The notes: generated by a model not told the origin, from the letters alone. Positions 23,140 to 33,956 are shown, counted from the first letter of the stretch. The stretch is 64,000 bases of DNA from Phaonia tiefii (GCA_963931995.1 OZ008369.1:93220073-93284072), one strand, 5' to 3'. Numbers and translations are program-made.

Positions 23140-23745
23140 ATTAAAAGTCGCTAAAACGCACATATGTATGTGTTGGGCTCTTTAAAATATAAGTGGTACC
23201 GTATCAAAGACATCCATTATTTAAAGTTTCCTATGGTGTTAACAAAGTTATTATTTTTGCGATTGGATTCACCGTTTCCGGGTTATAGCCATGTTTTATT
23301 TTAGCATTTTTTTTGTTTACGTGATTTTACAAAAAAAAATTCTTCCATACGATTGGACCACGTTATGAAAAACTTAGAATCAAATTTTTATTGGAAACAA
23401 TTTCTATTGGACGCTTTGTTTCAGAGATATTGCATTAGCGCGTTATAGCGATTTTTGATTAAATGTTAATTTTAGCGATTTAAAAAGAATTGTGCCATAT
23501 TCAAGACATCCATAAGTTAAAGCCTTCTATGAAGGAAAACAAATATTATTAATACACCGTTTCCGAGTTATAGCCACTTTTGTTTTCGCGATTTCCTTAT
23601 TTTGCCGAGTTTTTGAAAAAATTCTTCCATTCGAATTGGGCCACCATATGACAACCCCTTAGAAACCAACAAAAATAAGTTTTTTCGATTGGACGCTCTG
23701 TTCCGAAATATAGACTTTTTGTAAAATTTTTCACATTTTCGACCA
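23140..23745 (+). repeat. 'Rippled' repeat array, copy D
   Basis: At least four units with GATTGGATTCACCGTTTCCG, TATTGGACGCTTTGTTTCAG, ACACCGTTTCCGAGTTATAG and GATTGGACGCTCTGTTCCG, each followed by a 'TTATAGCCACTTTT'-like stretch and a poly(T)-rich spacer. Ends at 'CAGGGATGGGCTACCC'. Confidence 0.65.
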
Positions 23746-23965
23746 AAAACAGGGATGGGCTACCCTGGGTAACCCATTAGCCATCGCCGTGGGTAATGGG
23801 TAAAGACTGCTTACTATTCCCCATGTGTAACGGATAATTGTGCAGGGTAATTTCCATAGTCGTTTAATTTCCATACTCGCTATCCATTATTTTCCCCATA
23901 CCCTGTGGGTAATGAGTAAACGTTCATTTCCCGTTCCCCGCGGTGATGTGTACGGGTTGCACATT
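23746..23965 (+). repeat. GGGTAAT-rich repeat, uninterrupted copy
   Basis: Dense in GGGTAA/TTACCC: TGGGTAACCCATTAGCC, GTGGGTAATGGGTAAAG, CCATACCCTGTGGGTAATG. In reverse complement it follows 6370 to 6272 and then 5329 to 5255 without the 942 bp insertion present there, so it acts as a paralogous empty site. Confidence 0.65.
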
Positions 23966-24074
23966 GGGGTAGATACGAACTACATACAAACAGTTATAAT
24001 TTAAAAATATCACATGTATGTTTAAGTTAATTTGTGACATCCACAATAATAGTTCCTCCAGACAAGCGTTGCAT

Positions 24075-24137
24075 GTTTGTGAAGGCGTCTCCCTAATCCC
24101 TTGATGGGATGTAACGGGAAACCATTTATTTATTTAT
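24075..24137 (+). mobile_element. SINE 3'-end fragment, copy 7
   Basis: Only the last part of the family: CCCTTGATGGGATGTAACGG, then GAAACC and an (ATTT)n tail. Confidence 0.75.
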
Positions 24138-24221
24138 GGAGATAAGTATTTAATTATTTTCTTTTCGATTGGACGCACCGTTTCCCACCTGTAGCCACTT
24201 TTTCATTTCAGGGATTTTCTT
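24138..24221 (+). repeat. 'Rippled' repeat fragment
   Basis: Contains GATTGGACGCACCGTTTCCC, close to 15552-15590. It abuts the CCCGGGATTTCGGG element. Confidence 0.55.
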
Positions 24222-24389
24222 ATTTTCTCGGGATTTTCGGAATTTCTGGATCCCGGGATTTCGGGATTTTTCGGGATTCTATTTTTAATTTTTTTTGGGA
24301 ATTGGGCTATTTTACGGCTTACACTCCAATAAACAACCACAAGGGGGTAGAATACGTTATTCTAAGCAAAAAAATAAAATAATAAAATC

Positions 24390-25015
24390 AGGGCAAATGC
24401 ATAGTTTCGGAGTTATGGACCCCGAAATTTCGCATATGTGAGAGGGTTATGGCATTCACGTACCGTGTAAAGCCATTGATATCAGTTTTTTGTATAAAAC
24501 AATTCGAAACAAACTCGTAAAATAATTTAGCACTTTTTGATAGTTATCGAGTTATCGGATGTTGACATTTAGAAAAATTATCGATTTTGATATCACTTTT
24601 TTGTATAAAACAAGTCATAATTAACTCAAAAAATAATGTTACATTTTTCGATAGGTCGCTTAGTTATCGAGGTATCGCTTGTTTACGTCTCTCAAACAAA
24701 AACAAAAATTATTTTAAAAACATCGAGCGGTTTTCGAATATTTTTGTTTCCAAACAAAACGAAAAATTATTTTAAAAATTTTTTTAAATTTTTGTTTGAG
24801 AAATGTAAGCATCCGATAACTCGATAACTAAGCGACTTATCGAAAAATGCTACATTATTTTTTGAGTTAGTTATGATTTCTTTTATACAAAAAAGTGATA
24901 TCAATGGCTTTAAACGGTACGTTAGTGGAAAAATTATCCGAAATGTTGTGATCCATAACTCCGCAACTATGCATTTACCCCGATTTTGTTATTTTACTTT
25001 CTCTGCTTAATGTTT
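24390..25015. repeat. Large internal palindrome
   Basis: 24390-24715 pairs with 24783-25015. Shared landmarks: 'AAATGCATAGTTTCGGAGTT' against the complement near 24970, 'GATATCACTTTTTTGTATAA', 'ACTCAAAAAATAATGT' and GTCGCTTAGTTATCGAG. The left arm contains the TTTTTTGTATAAAACAA...TTATCGAGTTATCGG unit twice in tandem, so the arms differ in length. No coding content. Confidence 0.75.
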
Positions 25016-25078
25016 TAGCCAACGCAATACATTTTGTAATTTTTGGAGAGTAAGCCGTATGATAGACATACATATGCC

Positions 25079-25204
25079 AAAATTAGCTGAAGTTGAGAAG
25101 TGTTATTAAACCTTTTGTAGAGCCGCCATTGGTTTTTAAACCCTTTTTGCATAATTTGCATTTTGCTTGAGGTGCACCTTTCGACTCTTCCAAAAAATAA
25201 CACC
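25079..25204 (-). pseudogene. BED-type zinc finger start of a hAT-like transposase
   Basis: One minus-strand frame reads SSVWCYFLEESKGAPQAKC, then KLCKKGLKTNGGSTKGL and stops after about 42 codons. The S-V-W-x-x-F start, C-x2-C pair and TNGGSTKGL match the first half of a BED finger, the N-terminal DNA-binding domain of many hAT transposases. The His pair that completes the finger is lost: L-L-N follows where H-L would be expected. No catalytic domain follows. Confidence 0.6.
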
Positions 25205-25477
25205 ACACTGAACTTTTGTCATTGTTTTTAATTTTATGTTTTTCAAAATTAATAATAATCCCGAAAAAACCCGGGATTTACTTATTAAAATACTGGGATT
25301 CATCAATCCCGAAATATCCCGGGATTTCGGGATTTCCCGTTTGACATCCCTAATAGCTGCCCATTATTTTCCCCATTACAAGTAATATGAACGAAATGAC
25401 GAAATAATGGTTGATTTCTTTCCCATTTGGCTTTTCAGTGTTAACTTTTGCCAGTTCAGGCGCGATTCGTGACATGT

Positions 25478-25692
25478 AAAAAAAAGGTGTCCCACAACAT
25501 CCCATGATGGAATTAGGGAGCAGTTTTTTACAGCGGTTTTAAAGCGGGTCAAAATGATATCTTGAGAAGCTTTTTCAGTAAATACTCGATAGTGTCGCAG
25601 TCGAAATAAATTTTAAGGTGGTCAGAGCAGGGATCGAACCCAGGATCTCATGTACAAAAGACGCGCACAATAATCAATGCACCGCAGACGGC
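25478..25692 (-). mobile_element. tRNA-headed SINE, copy 8, degraded
   Basis: Minus strand; CCCACAACATCCCATGATGG at the tail side and a recognisable B-box side (GGGATCGAACCCAGG). Internal deletions remove the 'TCACTGATTGGGACC' block. Confidence 0.75.
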
Positions 25693-26111
25693 CACAATTC
25701 CACTAAGTTATTCTTTGACAAACAGTGCTTCCTCGATTATTGCAACTAATTATAACTCAGGCTCTTGCAATAATCGCGGTAGATGCGAATTACCCAGAAT
25801 TACAAACCTGAATCCTTCTCAATATCTCAGTATGGTTACAGTCAGACACAAAAGACTTTGCCAACGAATTAATTCGCCGATAATTTCCTGACATATGTTG
25901 TCCAAGGGAATAGAAGTCATATCTGCCAACCTCGATTTAGGTGTAAGTTCCGGAACTAGTGACAACACGGTTAGAATGTTAGCAGAAATGCGTAAAACAA
26001 AAGAATATTCATTCGAATATTCCAAAAGAATATTTATTCGTCCATGATTTTGCCTAATTGGGTTAGTAAAATATTTGAACATAGAGGTTGACTAAAATAA
26101 GTGCATAAATA
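25693..26111. other. Unrecognised stretch
   Basis: No supported feature. Confidence 0.35.
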
Positions 26112-26745
26112 TAGGGTGGGCCATGTGAAATTTGGAATTTGAACCACCTGTTATTTACGATAGAAGCAGAAGGCTATTTTTTCATTTTTGAAGTGACAGA
26201 TTATTAGTTAAAGGTTAGAAATTTATTCAACGGGCCGGTTTGCACTTGAAGAAAATTAGAAAATATTAAATGCTTTCTTCAAAAGTTCTGAGTCTTCAAC
26301 TCTAACTGTAAGAAATCTGCGAAATAAATTCGATAGGAATAGAGTGCCATAAACGCAGTTTGAGGAGCAATCTGTGAAGGAAATTTAACAATTCGTCCAG
26401 TGCAAAATATTGCCGCTGTAGATGAACGTGTGCCACCGTTCTCAATTCTCGCACATCTTTGCGCAAAATTTTCAAAAAGACCCCGGTATGAAGGCTTGTT
26501 AAGTCCAATTAGTCTATGAACTGAAGCCTCGTGACCACCCGATGCGTTTTCGCTTCGCTGACTGTGCTGAAGATTGCTTGGCAGAAAATCATATTTTCCC
26601 ATGAAGCTCAATTTCAACTTCACCTACGAAAATACACATTTCGTCGAGGAGAAGCCGATTCACCCACAACGAATGACTGTTTGGAGCTTTTTTTGCTTCG
26701 GGGCATCATAGGCTAATTTTTCTTCGAAAATTAACAAAATCGATT
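26112..26745 (+). pseudogene. Tc1-like transposon, 5' part
   Basis: Begins with the terminus TAGGGTGGGCCATGT. The transposase remnant follows on the plus strand across several frames: a helix-turn-helix block (SSESSTLTVRNLRNKFDRNR), NIAAVDERV, then KPIHPQRMTVWSFFCFG, as in the IS630/Tc1-type transposases of arthropods that read 'VRKLR', 'ENIAAV' and 'EKPMHPQRVTVW'. It is cut off soon after that block. The same terminus and protein recur in inverse orientation at 28300-29406. Confidence 0.75.
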
Positions 26746-27200
26746 GTACTGAAGTGGTACTAATGTGCAAGAATGCCTCTATCTCACGATATGGCACGTG
26801 ACGATCTTGCATTATCAGTTCACGCACTGCATCGATGTTTTGCGGCAGAACAACCGATGTTGGACGACCTTCACGATATTCATCCTCGAGACTGAACTTT
26901 TTGGACCAGCGCTTTACAGTGGTTTATGCTTCATCACCTAAAGTTGAAACAGGTCGATTGTCTCGATAATCCACGCCGAAAATCGTAAAAACTCATCACC
27001 CGAAAATGTTCACGGGTTAATTCCATTTTTTGGCCGAGATGCATTTTTCAACAAAACGTTGTATGTATATTTCAAACTTTCCAATGAAAGTTCAATATTA
27101 CACATTTCTCTCTCTAAATAGTGATAAAATGGTTACTTGTTGACACTGATTTATCACGACAAGTTAATCCGTTTTGGTGTAGAATACGTCTTACCTTACG
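26746..27200 (-). pseudogene. Mariner transposase N-terminal fragment
   Basis: From about 27026 on the minus strand: MELTREHFRVMSFYDFRRGL, then in shifted frames LEDEYREGRPTSVVLPQNID, AVRELIMQDRHVPYREIEAF and HISTTSVQSIL. This matches the paired HTH domain of mariner-family transposases. The 5' flank with GAACTTTCATTGGAAAG also looks mariner-like. It is cut at about 26746 where it meets the Tc1-like copy, so the catalytic DD34D domain is absent. Confidence 0.8.
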
Positions 27201-28299
27201 GTATAGGGAGTCATGTCAGATTGTTATTGTTGTAATCTTTATTTCATTGATTAGGAGGAAACGGCGAGATAACTTTTTTTAAAATTTTTTTTGTAGGTAA
27301 ATGAAGATGTTATCTTTCGTTTGATATACATTTCATATTGGTTGATATTTAAATTTCTCAAATGAAAATTGTTTAAACACATACACTCAAACATATGTGT
27401 GGTGTTTGGTTGAGTGTTTGAGTTTGTAGCGTGAACACAAACTATGCTGTTGTTTCAGTGTGGACACAAACCTTCGGCTGTTGTTTTGATTGATGAAACA
27501 TTGAAATTTCGTATATTTACTTATGTATTTAAGTGAAACAAAATGTTAAATTTGAATTTGAATTTAACATGGATATATAATTATAAAAAATATATGAAAA
27601 AATTAATTCATACATTTTTATGTTAAATTAAAAATAAATAAGCTTTATTTAAATTTAATTTATTTAATTTTAAGCTTATGTATATTATCAAAAGTAACTA
27701 TCAAATAAATAAATTCATTTGCTTATGTTATTTATCATTTATTGTTATATATGTTTTCTGTCTTATCGGATGGCGTATTCTACGTTAAACTTAATGGCCG
27801 TGTCTCTGACACAGCCTGCAGGGACAGTCCGTGGCCGAAGGCCTCGGACAACTGTCTGCTGTTTGTTTTTTAATTTTCCCTAAACTTTGGTGTCCTACGA
27901 TAGTAATCGACTCCACTACTATTATTAATTTGGCTCTAACATTGCCCAATAATTTTGTTAAATTTGCATTGTATTCGACATATGGTCTATTGTAAACAAT
28001 CACACGACGTAACTTGCAAATAACATTCCCATATCTAAATAGATTTCATGAAATATTTTGCAATCCATTTATAACCGCTAATATACTTCGACACTTAGAT
28101 TAGCATGGTCAAATAAGACCTTGAAATACACTAATGTTAAAATTTCTGTCCATTTGTTAGCAAGCCGTCTTGTGACTGACAAGACTAAAGAGCAGGCCAT
28201 TTAAAATTTGTTATTTAATTTCGCTTTAAAATAAATTTACTAAAAGAATTTTTTTTCATTTGACATTTATGAATGAAACACAGAATCGTTCAAATAGCT
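27178..28299. other. AT-rich stretch, possible short TIR pair
   Basis: GTAGAATACG near 27178 has an inverted match CGTATTCTAC near 27773, bracketing about 600 bp of AT-rich non-coding DNA. Ten bases alone are weak evidence. Nothing else was recognised up to 28299. Confidence 0.3.
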
Positions 28300-29406
28300 T
28301 CCACAACTTGATTTACAGTACCTCATTCGATATACCCAAGGTTTCAGTTCGTTTTCGACTGTTTAAGCTTCTATCTCGTGAACAACAGCGTCGTTTTCGT
28401 ATTTGAAGGCCTCAGTGAACGCGGGATTGTTTTCGTTATGTTTCACGGTGCACGGTGCCCCAGAGGCGGAGTCAAATCATTGCTGCGAGGCGGCCAACGG
28501 ACTTCCGAGTTTCGGCTGATTATGAGGTATTCGAACACAGTCCGCAAAATATCGATTGCAACGTTGGCTGGCTGTGTCCCATCCTGTTGGGACCATACGT
28601 CATCCATGTCATCCTCTTCAACTTGTGGGAACAACAAATCGCTTAGCATGGCACGGTAAGTGTTGACGGAAACGGTTTAAAAAAAATCTGTCCATTGATG
28701 GAAACGGTGGCTCCTTGCGCATTTGGGCCTATGATGCCGCCTTGCCAAATCTCGCACCAAACAACCACTCGTGGTGGATGCATTGGCTTCTCCACGACAA
28801 CGTGTGGATTTCTCTAACCACAAATGCAACAGTTACGATTTTTGGTAAAAATTTTCATTTTCAGCCAAGAGATCATCAGCCCATTCCGCGAAGCGTAAAC
28901 GCAACGGAAGGTCACGAGGATTCAATTATTGAACAAATTGTACTTCATAAGCCTTCATACCAAGGTCTTTATGCAAAATTCTACGCAAAGAATTGCAAGA
29001 AATGTTCAATGATGAAATGGGGAGTTGATGTTGATGGCTGTACGGGCACACCTTCAACTACAGTGGCAATATTTTCCACTGAAGGTGCTAGACTAGCACA
29101 TATACAAATTTTGTATGCCCAATAAGGACCCGGATTGACCAACTTGCTTAATAAATTAATCCACAAACTGCGTTGATGGCACTCTATTTATATCGAATTT
29201 ATTACGTAGCTTTCTTACAGTTTGAGTTGAAGTCTCAGAATTTTGGAAGAAAGTTTTTAACAGTTCCCAATTTATTTCAAGGGTAAAGCGACCCATTTCG
29301 TAAATTTCGGAGCTTTTGTGAATAGTATGTCATGAATGTCAAATTAACCTTCAACTTCAAAATTAGGGGGAGTTCAAATTCTAAATATGACATGGCCCAC
29401 CCTTTA
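28300..29406 (-). pseudogene. Tc1-like transposon, near-complete decayed transposase
   Basis: Right terminus in reverse complement: AAAGGGTGGGCCATGTCAT. Going inward on the minus strand: MGRFTLEINWELLKTFFQ, SETSTQTVRKLRNKFDINRV, SVENIATVVEG, FRCVYASRNGL, NPHVVVEKPMHPPRVVVWCE, IWQGGIIGP, then QVEEDDMDDVWSQQDG, AIDILRTVFEYLIISRN and WPPRSNDLTP. 'QQDG' and 'WPP.S.DL.P' are the second and third catalytic blocks of this superfamily. Many stops and frameshifts. Its mirror-image copy is at 26112-26745. Confidence 0.8.
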
Positions 29407-29477
29407 TATCCAAATGATAATGTCCATTGGTGTTCTATTTAAAATTCTTACTCGTTTTTGTCCCAAAACATCATGTA

Positions 29478-29640
29478 AAATAAATAAATAATGGTTTCCC
29501 ATTACCTCCCATGAAGGGACAGGGGAGAGCTTCTCACAATCACTGGGCTGTGCGCTTTCCAGTTTTCACTCACTGATTGGGACCTACAGTGTTACACCGG
29601 TTCCGAACGGTATTTTTGAGAAGCTTTCCATGGCTATGTA
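29478..29640 (-). mobile_element. SINE 3' half, copy 9
   Basis: Tail-side half of the family (ATGGTTTCCCATTACCTCCC to GCTTTCCATGGCTATG), with the tRNA-like head missing on the right. Such 5' truncation is usual for reverse-transcribed elements. Confidence 0.8.
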
Positions 29641-30837
29641 GTCTGTTTAAATGTCATGTAGTCTAAGTTTAAATTTAATAACATATTTGTGCTGAATTCT
29701 TTGGCCAGTTATTTAAAATTATTACTTTTAATGACTGTGATTTTCTATTTAATATTAAAGTAGTTAAGCATTATCTCGTTTGCCTTCATCAGATTACCAA
29801 CAAATTATGTTGAAATATAAATTATATTGCATACTTTAGGAGGATGTTTATTGAGAGAATATTCTAGCATATTTTAAAGCTTTAACAAATCTCAATAACA
29901 ATTTTATGCATGAGCAAGTGAGGGGAATTGATATGAAACGAATATTCTTTCTTTAAGGAAAGTTGTGTGTCTCTACCTTTTTCTGCGCCAACACACATAA
30001 GTTGTGTACACATTAGGGGATCCCATACTTTGCTCACTTTACAAAGTTTTAAATGTAAACACAAATATTTTTACATACATATGTCTGCAAACAGAATATT
30101 GTAACAAAAAAAAAAACAAAAAAAAAATAATACCAATCAAATGTATTTTTCATCTTTACAAAATCACAATTCATAAAAACATTTTAAAAAAGTCAAGCAA
30201 GAGGGACAGCCTCATTCGCATAGTTGTGAGCAAACTCTTGTCCTGAAAGCAGAGTTCGTATTTCTCATGTCATATACAAAGGATGTGCTAATGCTCACTG
30301 AACACACTTCATAGGTTACCGTAAAAGTTGGAGTGTTGCAAAATATCAACAATGGGTCAAATCTGAATTCAGACTGCTCATAGTCTGCGAGACAAATTGT
30401 TAGTAATGACGAGCAACTGAACAACTTCAATCAACCATAATCTTTTCGCATTCAAAATTGAAAAAGAAAGGCCAGCCAAATCTGCATACTAGTATACAAA
30501 CTAAGCTAAGGTTTTCTTGAGTTGTGAACACTCGGAATTCACAGCAGTGAGTTTTGTGGTGGGAAAAGGTGTGACAAATATAATTTACTACGTAGACGGG
30601 GGAAAATGTCTTGAGTGGACTGCCAACAACGGAAAAGAGGAAACTGGAGCTTTGTCTGATGCCTCTCTTATTTCCTTTTTGCTTGATTCTTTCGATGGTT
30701 TCCAAATTGCCCACTAATGTTTCCCCCTAACTCACATCCAAATACCATCAAGACGTTGACGAGAAAGTTTATAGCGCCATTTGGCAACCGCACTTCGCGC
30801 TCATTTCATGACTTGATAATTTCATACTTTATACATA
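29641..30837. other. Unrecognised AT-rich stretch
   Basis: No supported gene. A 95-codon minus-strand open frame (30427-30714) has no recognisable domain. Confidence 0.35.
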
Positions 30838-31160
30838 CACGCTGAAAAATGTGCCTTATTTTATTGTTTGAATGCAAATATAACGTGTTTGTAGCTTGCC
30901 GCAAATATAGTATATTTGTGTCCAAACACATTGTGTTTGCTATTCAATATAACATGTTTGGGGTCCAATGACTAATAGGTTATAATATATGTATTTGTGA
31001 TACAAATGTGGATTTGTTAGATGAAAACTGCTGAAAAGACTGATGTATGTCACAATAAAGAAAAATTAAGTAGTAGATGTTCAATTCACGAAAACAATGC
31101 TTGAAAATATGTAGATGGTTCGTGTAATATGTTGCTGGGGCCGTTATTTTTCAGCGCGTA
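30838..31160 (+). mobile_element. MITE, CACGCTGAAAAA family, best-preserved copy
   Basis: Left end CACGCTGAAAAATGTGCC and right end GGCCGTTATTTTTCAGCGCG form terminal inverted repeats of about 17 bp. The 323 bp body matches 16150-16472 and the right part of 9390-10797. Non-coding. Confidence 0.75.
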
Positions 31161-32078
31161 CTTCATGTACATTCTCAATGTGTGCAAAAATGCATACGGA
31201 ACCGTTTCGACTCCGTTTCGGGGAACATAAAACCATAAATTACTTAAAACCCGTTACGAGCCCGTAAAATCATAAAAGCGGCTCCGCTCGAAACCGTTAC
31301 GTGCCCGTAAAAACAAATTGGAAATTGCAAACATCTCGTGAAGAAACCAAACTCGTAGTTCGGACAAGAGGTGCCTACTACGTTTATGGAGGGAAAACTA
31401 AATTAAAAAAATAATTTAATATTTAACTCTAACCTCTGAATTTATAGCATTACTATTTTTTTTATTGGCATTTGAAATAATTCTCTTCAGTCAGAATCTA
31501 TCTTCTTCATTCTTTGGCAATAAGAAATTATACTGTATAATAATAGTTTTTCTAGCAACGTTATCTCAAACAAACAAATGTTCTTTTATTGTTGAACGAA
31601 GAGATTAGCTCTCAGAAAATTTTGTTTCAACGTTCATCAAAGAGATTTTTGTACTCTATCAGCTCAAACAGTAAACATAATACCCAAACCAAAAACAATT
31701 ATTTGCCGGAAGATATCAATTACGATTTGGTTTAAACCAGTAATTTTTTTAGTTCGCGATGTTGACGCTCATAAAAAAGATTTTTTGTTTAAGGCATTTG
31801 GTGGTGGATGTCTCCTAAAGGCCATGAGACACTATCAGATTTTGTCTTTGAATTTGTTAAGAATATTTGTTTCCACTAATTGATTTATACTGACTACAGC
31901 TTTATACTGATTCGTTGGATTCAGGCTGTCTGCCAATACATTAAGACGTCCAAAAACACAGTTATTTTGACACTTGAATGCTCCGATTCCGAGTAATTGC
32001 CATATTTGTTTTTGAACGATTTTTTACTATGGATATTTTTTCAAAAAAATCACAAGAGATGTCAGGGGACACCCGGTT
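31161..32078. other. Unrecognised stretch with a GC-rich pocket
   Basis: CCGTTACGAGCCCGTAAAA (31251-31269) recurs as CCGTTACGTGCCCGTAAAA (31294-31312), a short direct repeat in otherwise AT-rich DNA. No gene was seen. Confidence 0.4.
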
Positions 32079-33194
32079 GGAACGAAGTTCCTTTCGCAAT
32101 ATATTATGTTAGTTAGTTAGTTCCAACACTAAGGCGCCCGTTGATAAATACGATAATTTAAATGTATCTTTAAGAAAGGATCCTTTTTGTAAAATGATAA
32201 ACTTCTTTTAATAAATCATTTTTATAAAATGTATTTTTTTTTAACAAAAAGTAAATTTTTATGTAATTTTTGTAAGAATATGTTTCATATTTTCCCGAAA
32301 AGGAAATTTTTTAAAGAGAGGTACTTGTTTTATTAAAAGCGAAAGTTTTTTTTAGAAAATGTACTATTTTGAAGAAGAAGTACTTTCTGTAAGAGAAAGC
32401 CATAAGAGTAGGATTTTTTTTTACAAAAAAGTATTTTTTTATAAGAACAGGTACTTTTTAATGAAGTGGAAAAGGTTATTTTTTTAAAGAAAATTTACTT
32501 ATTTTCAGACAGGCTACTTATCTCAAGCAAAGAAAAGAAAAGGTATTATTTTATTTTTAAGGAAAGGTACGTTTATGAAAGGAATTTTTGTAAGAAAAGG
32601 TTTTTCTTGATAAGAGAAAGAATTTTTTTGAAAAAAAGGTTTTTTTCTTAGGTACATTTTTAAGAGTAGGTACTTATCTCAAGAGAAGTTAGTGCTAAGG
32701 TAGGTAGGAAAAGGTAGTTTTTTAAGAAAATGCAATTTGTTGTAAGAAAATGTACTTTTTTAAGAAAAAGTACTTATTTAAAAAAACTACATTTTTAAGA
32801 AAAGTTGCCTTTTGTAAGAAAATTTACTTCTACTACTTCCACTTCTTCTACTTCTTTACGATAAGGTTTTTTTTGAGAAAATTTACTTTTTTTTTAAGAA
32901 ATGGCACTTATTGAAGAAAATGTTCTGTTTTTAAACTTCTTTCACTTTGGCTTTTCCAAATTTACATTTATATAATATATAATTAATATTGGTTGCAGGA
33001 TCCACCTAGAAAACTCTCCCATTAAACAACAAATTTTCCAACATATGTGAGACATCTAGGTAGTCTAGACACAAACCAAAGCAAAAGTAAACAACATAGT
33101 TGATAAGTTGTAGCATAATAGTGTTAAAACAAAAGTTGTTTCATTTTTTTTTTCATTTAGCCCCCATCCCGCGTACGATAAGGAACTTCGTTCC
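32079..33194. mobile_element. TIR element with GGAACGAAGTTCC ends and degenerate array
   Basis: GGAACGAAGTTCC opens at 32079 and its complement GGAACTTCGTTCC closes at 33182-33194. The right flank inside reads AGCCCCCATCCCGCGTACG. The interior is about 800 bp of degenerate, locally repeated units built around GTACTTTTTTAAGAAAA. A second, truncated copy in the opposite orientation lies at 55559-56120. No coding content. The superfamily is unknown and no target duplication was visible. Confidence 0.65.
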
Positions 33195-33496
33195 CTACAT
33201 TTCAGGGCTACCACCTTATCCAAATAGGAGTTATTTAGTTTGGTCAATTTTATTATTTTTAAGATATGTTTCTAATTCGTCCGACCCTGTGGGACCAAGG
33301 TTTTCCTTGTCTTCTCATGATCCTGGAACTAAGTTGACACGACTCCATTCTGATTCTAATATGACGTGATCAAATGAATAAATAAATAAAGAAAACCATT
33401 TTCTGTGGTACGAGTATGGTTTTCATTAATAATTTCAATTAATAATTTGATTACTAATTTATTTTGAATGACATAATACTGGGACATATACTGGAA
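33195..33496. other. Spacer
   Basis: No supported feature. Confidence 0.35.
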
Positions 33497-33956
33497 TTAA
33501 CTTTCGATTTTGGAGTGGATAGAGTCACACTCCATTTCCTTGTCACCAGTTTCAAAATATTTTTGGTTTATTATTTCGAGAGTAAGGTGCCTCTTTACAA
33601 GCTCAAGGCACATTATTGAAAATATAAAACTTTTTTGCTGGCCTCCACAGCTGTCTGGCATCATGCGAACCTCTTTCACACCAGATTTTGACATGACATA
33701 GTCGTAAATGCATGATGCTATCTCATTTGCGCCCCCCATTTCCATTGGGTTCCGATCATAAATAGCAGAAAGCCTCTTTACTTCCTAAGTTGTATATAGT
33801 CAGAATGTAAACGGCATATTTTCTTAAATAAAGTATTTCCCCTGCTGGTCCTTTTGGGGTGTTAATAACTGCCTGGAGGTCGAAGTTAAAGCTCAATATT
33901 GATGGATCTTTCTTATCATCATTCCTGCTCTCCAACAACAAAACAAAATGAATCAA
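33497..33956 (-). pseudogene. Orphan repeated protein (DSCGGQ family), frameshifted
   Basis: Minus strand: DPSILSFNFDLQAVINTPKG, then YAVYILTIYNLGSKEAFCYL, a frame change near 33752, then GGANEIASCIYDYVMSKSG, VKEVRMMPDSCGGQQKS and INQKYFETGDKEMECDSIHS to a stop. From memory this is a large uncharacterised repeated family in arthropods ('FDLQ', 'RGSNEIASC', 'SD.CGGQ', 'GHT.MECDS.H..IE'). The D-C-G-G-Q and M-E-C-D-S-x-H blocks could supply metal-binding acids of an RNase H-like fold; this is inference. The 5' part is cut by the hAT-type element inserted at 33964. A second copy is at 60165-61515. Confidence 0.7.

Larger units (their letters stand above)
24222..25352 (-). mobile_element. hAT-type element with BED finger and internal palindrome
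   Basis: The right end read inward is GGGATGTCAAACGGGAAATC followed by repeated CCCGAAAT; the left side has the matching CCCGGGATTTCGGG. The outermost left tip is missing. A BED-type finger is encoded at 25079-25204 near the right end. Most of the interior (24390-25015) is a large palindrome. The TIR style and BED finger fit a hAT relative; the missing left tip means no target duplication can be scored. Confidence 0.6.

Noticed and set aside
28715..29125. 136-codon plus-strand frame
   Set aside because: Antisense of the Tc1-like transposase; the minus strand gives ENIATV, EKPMHPPRVVVW and other family blocks.
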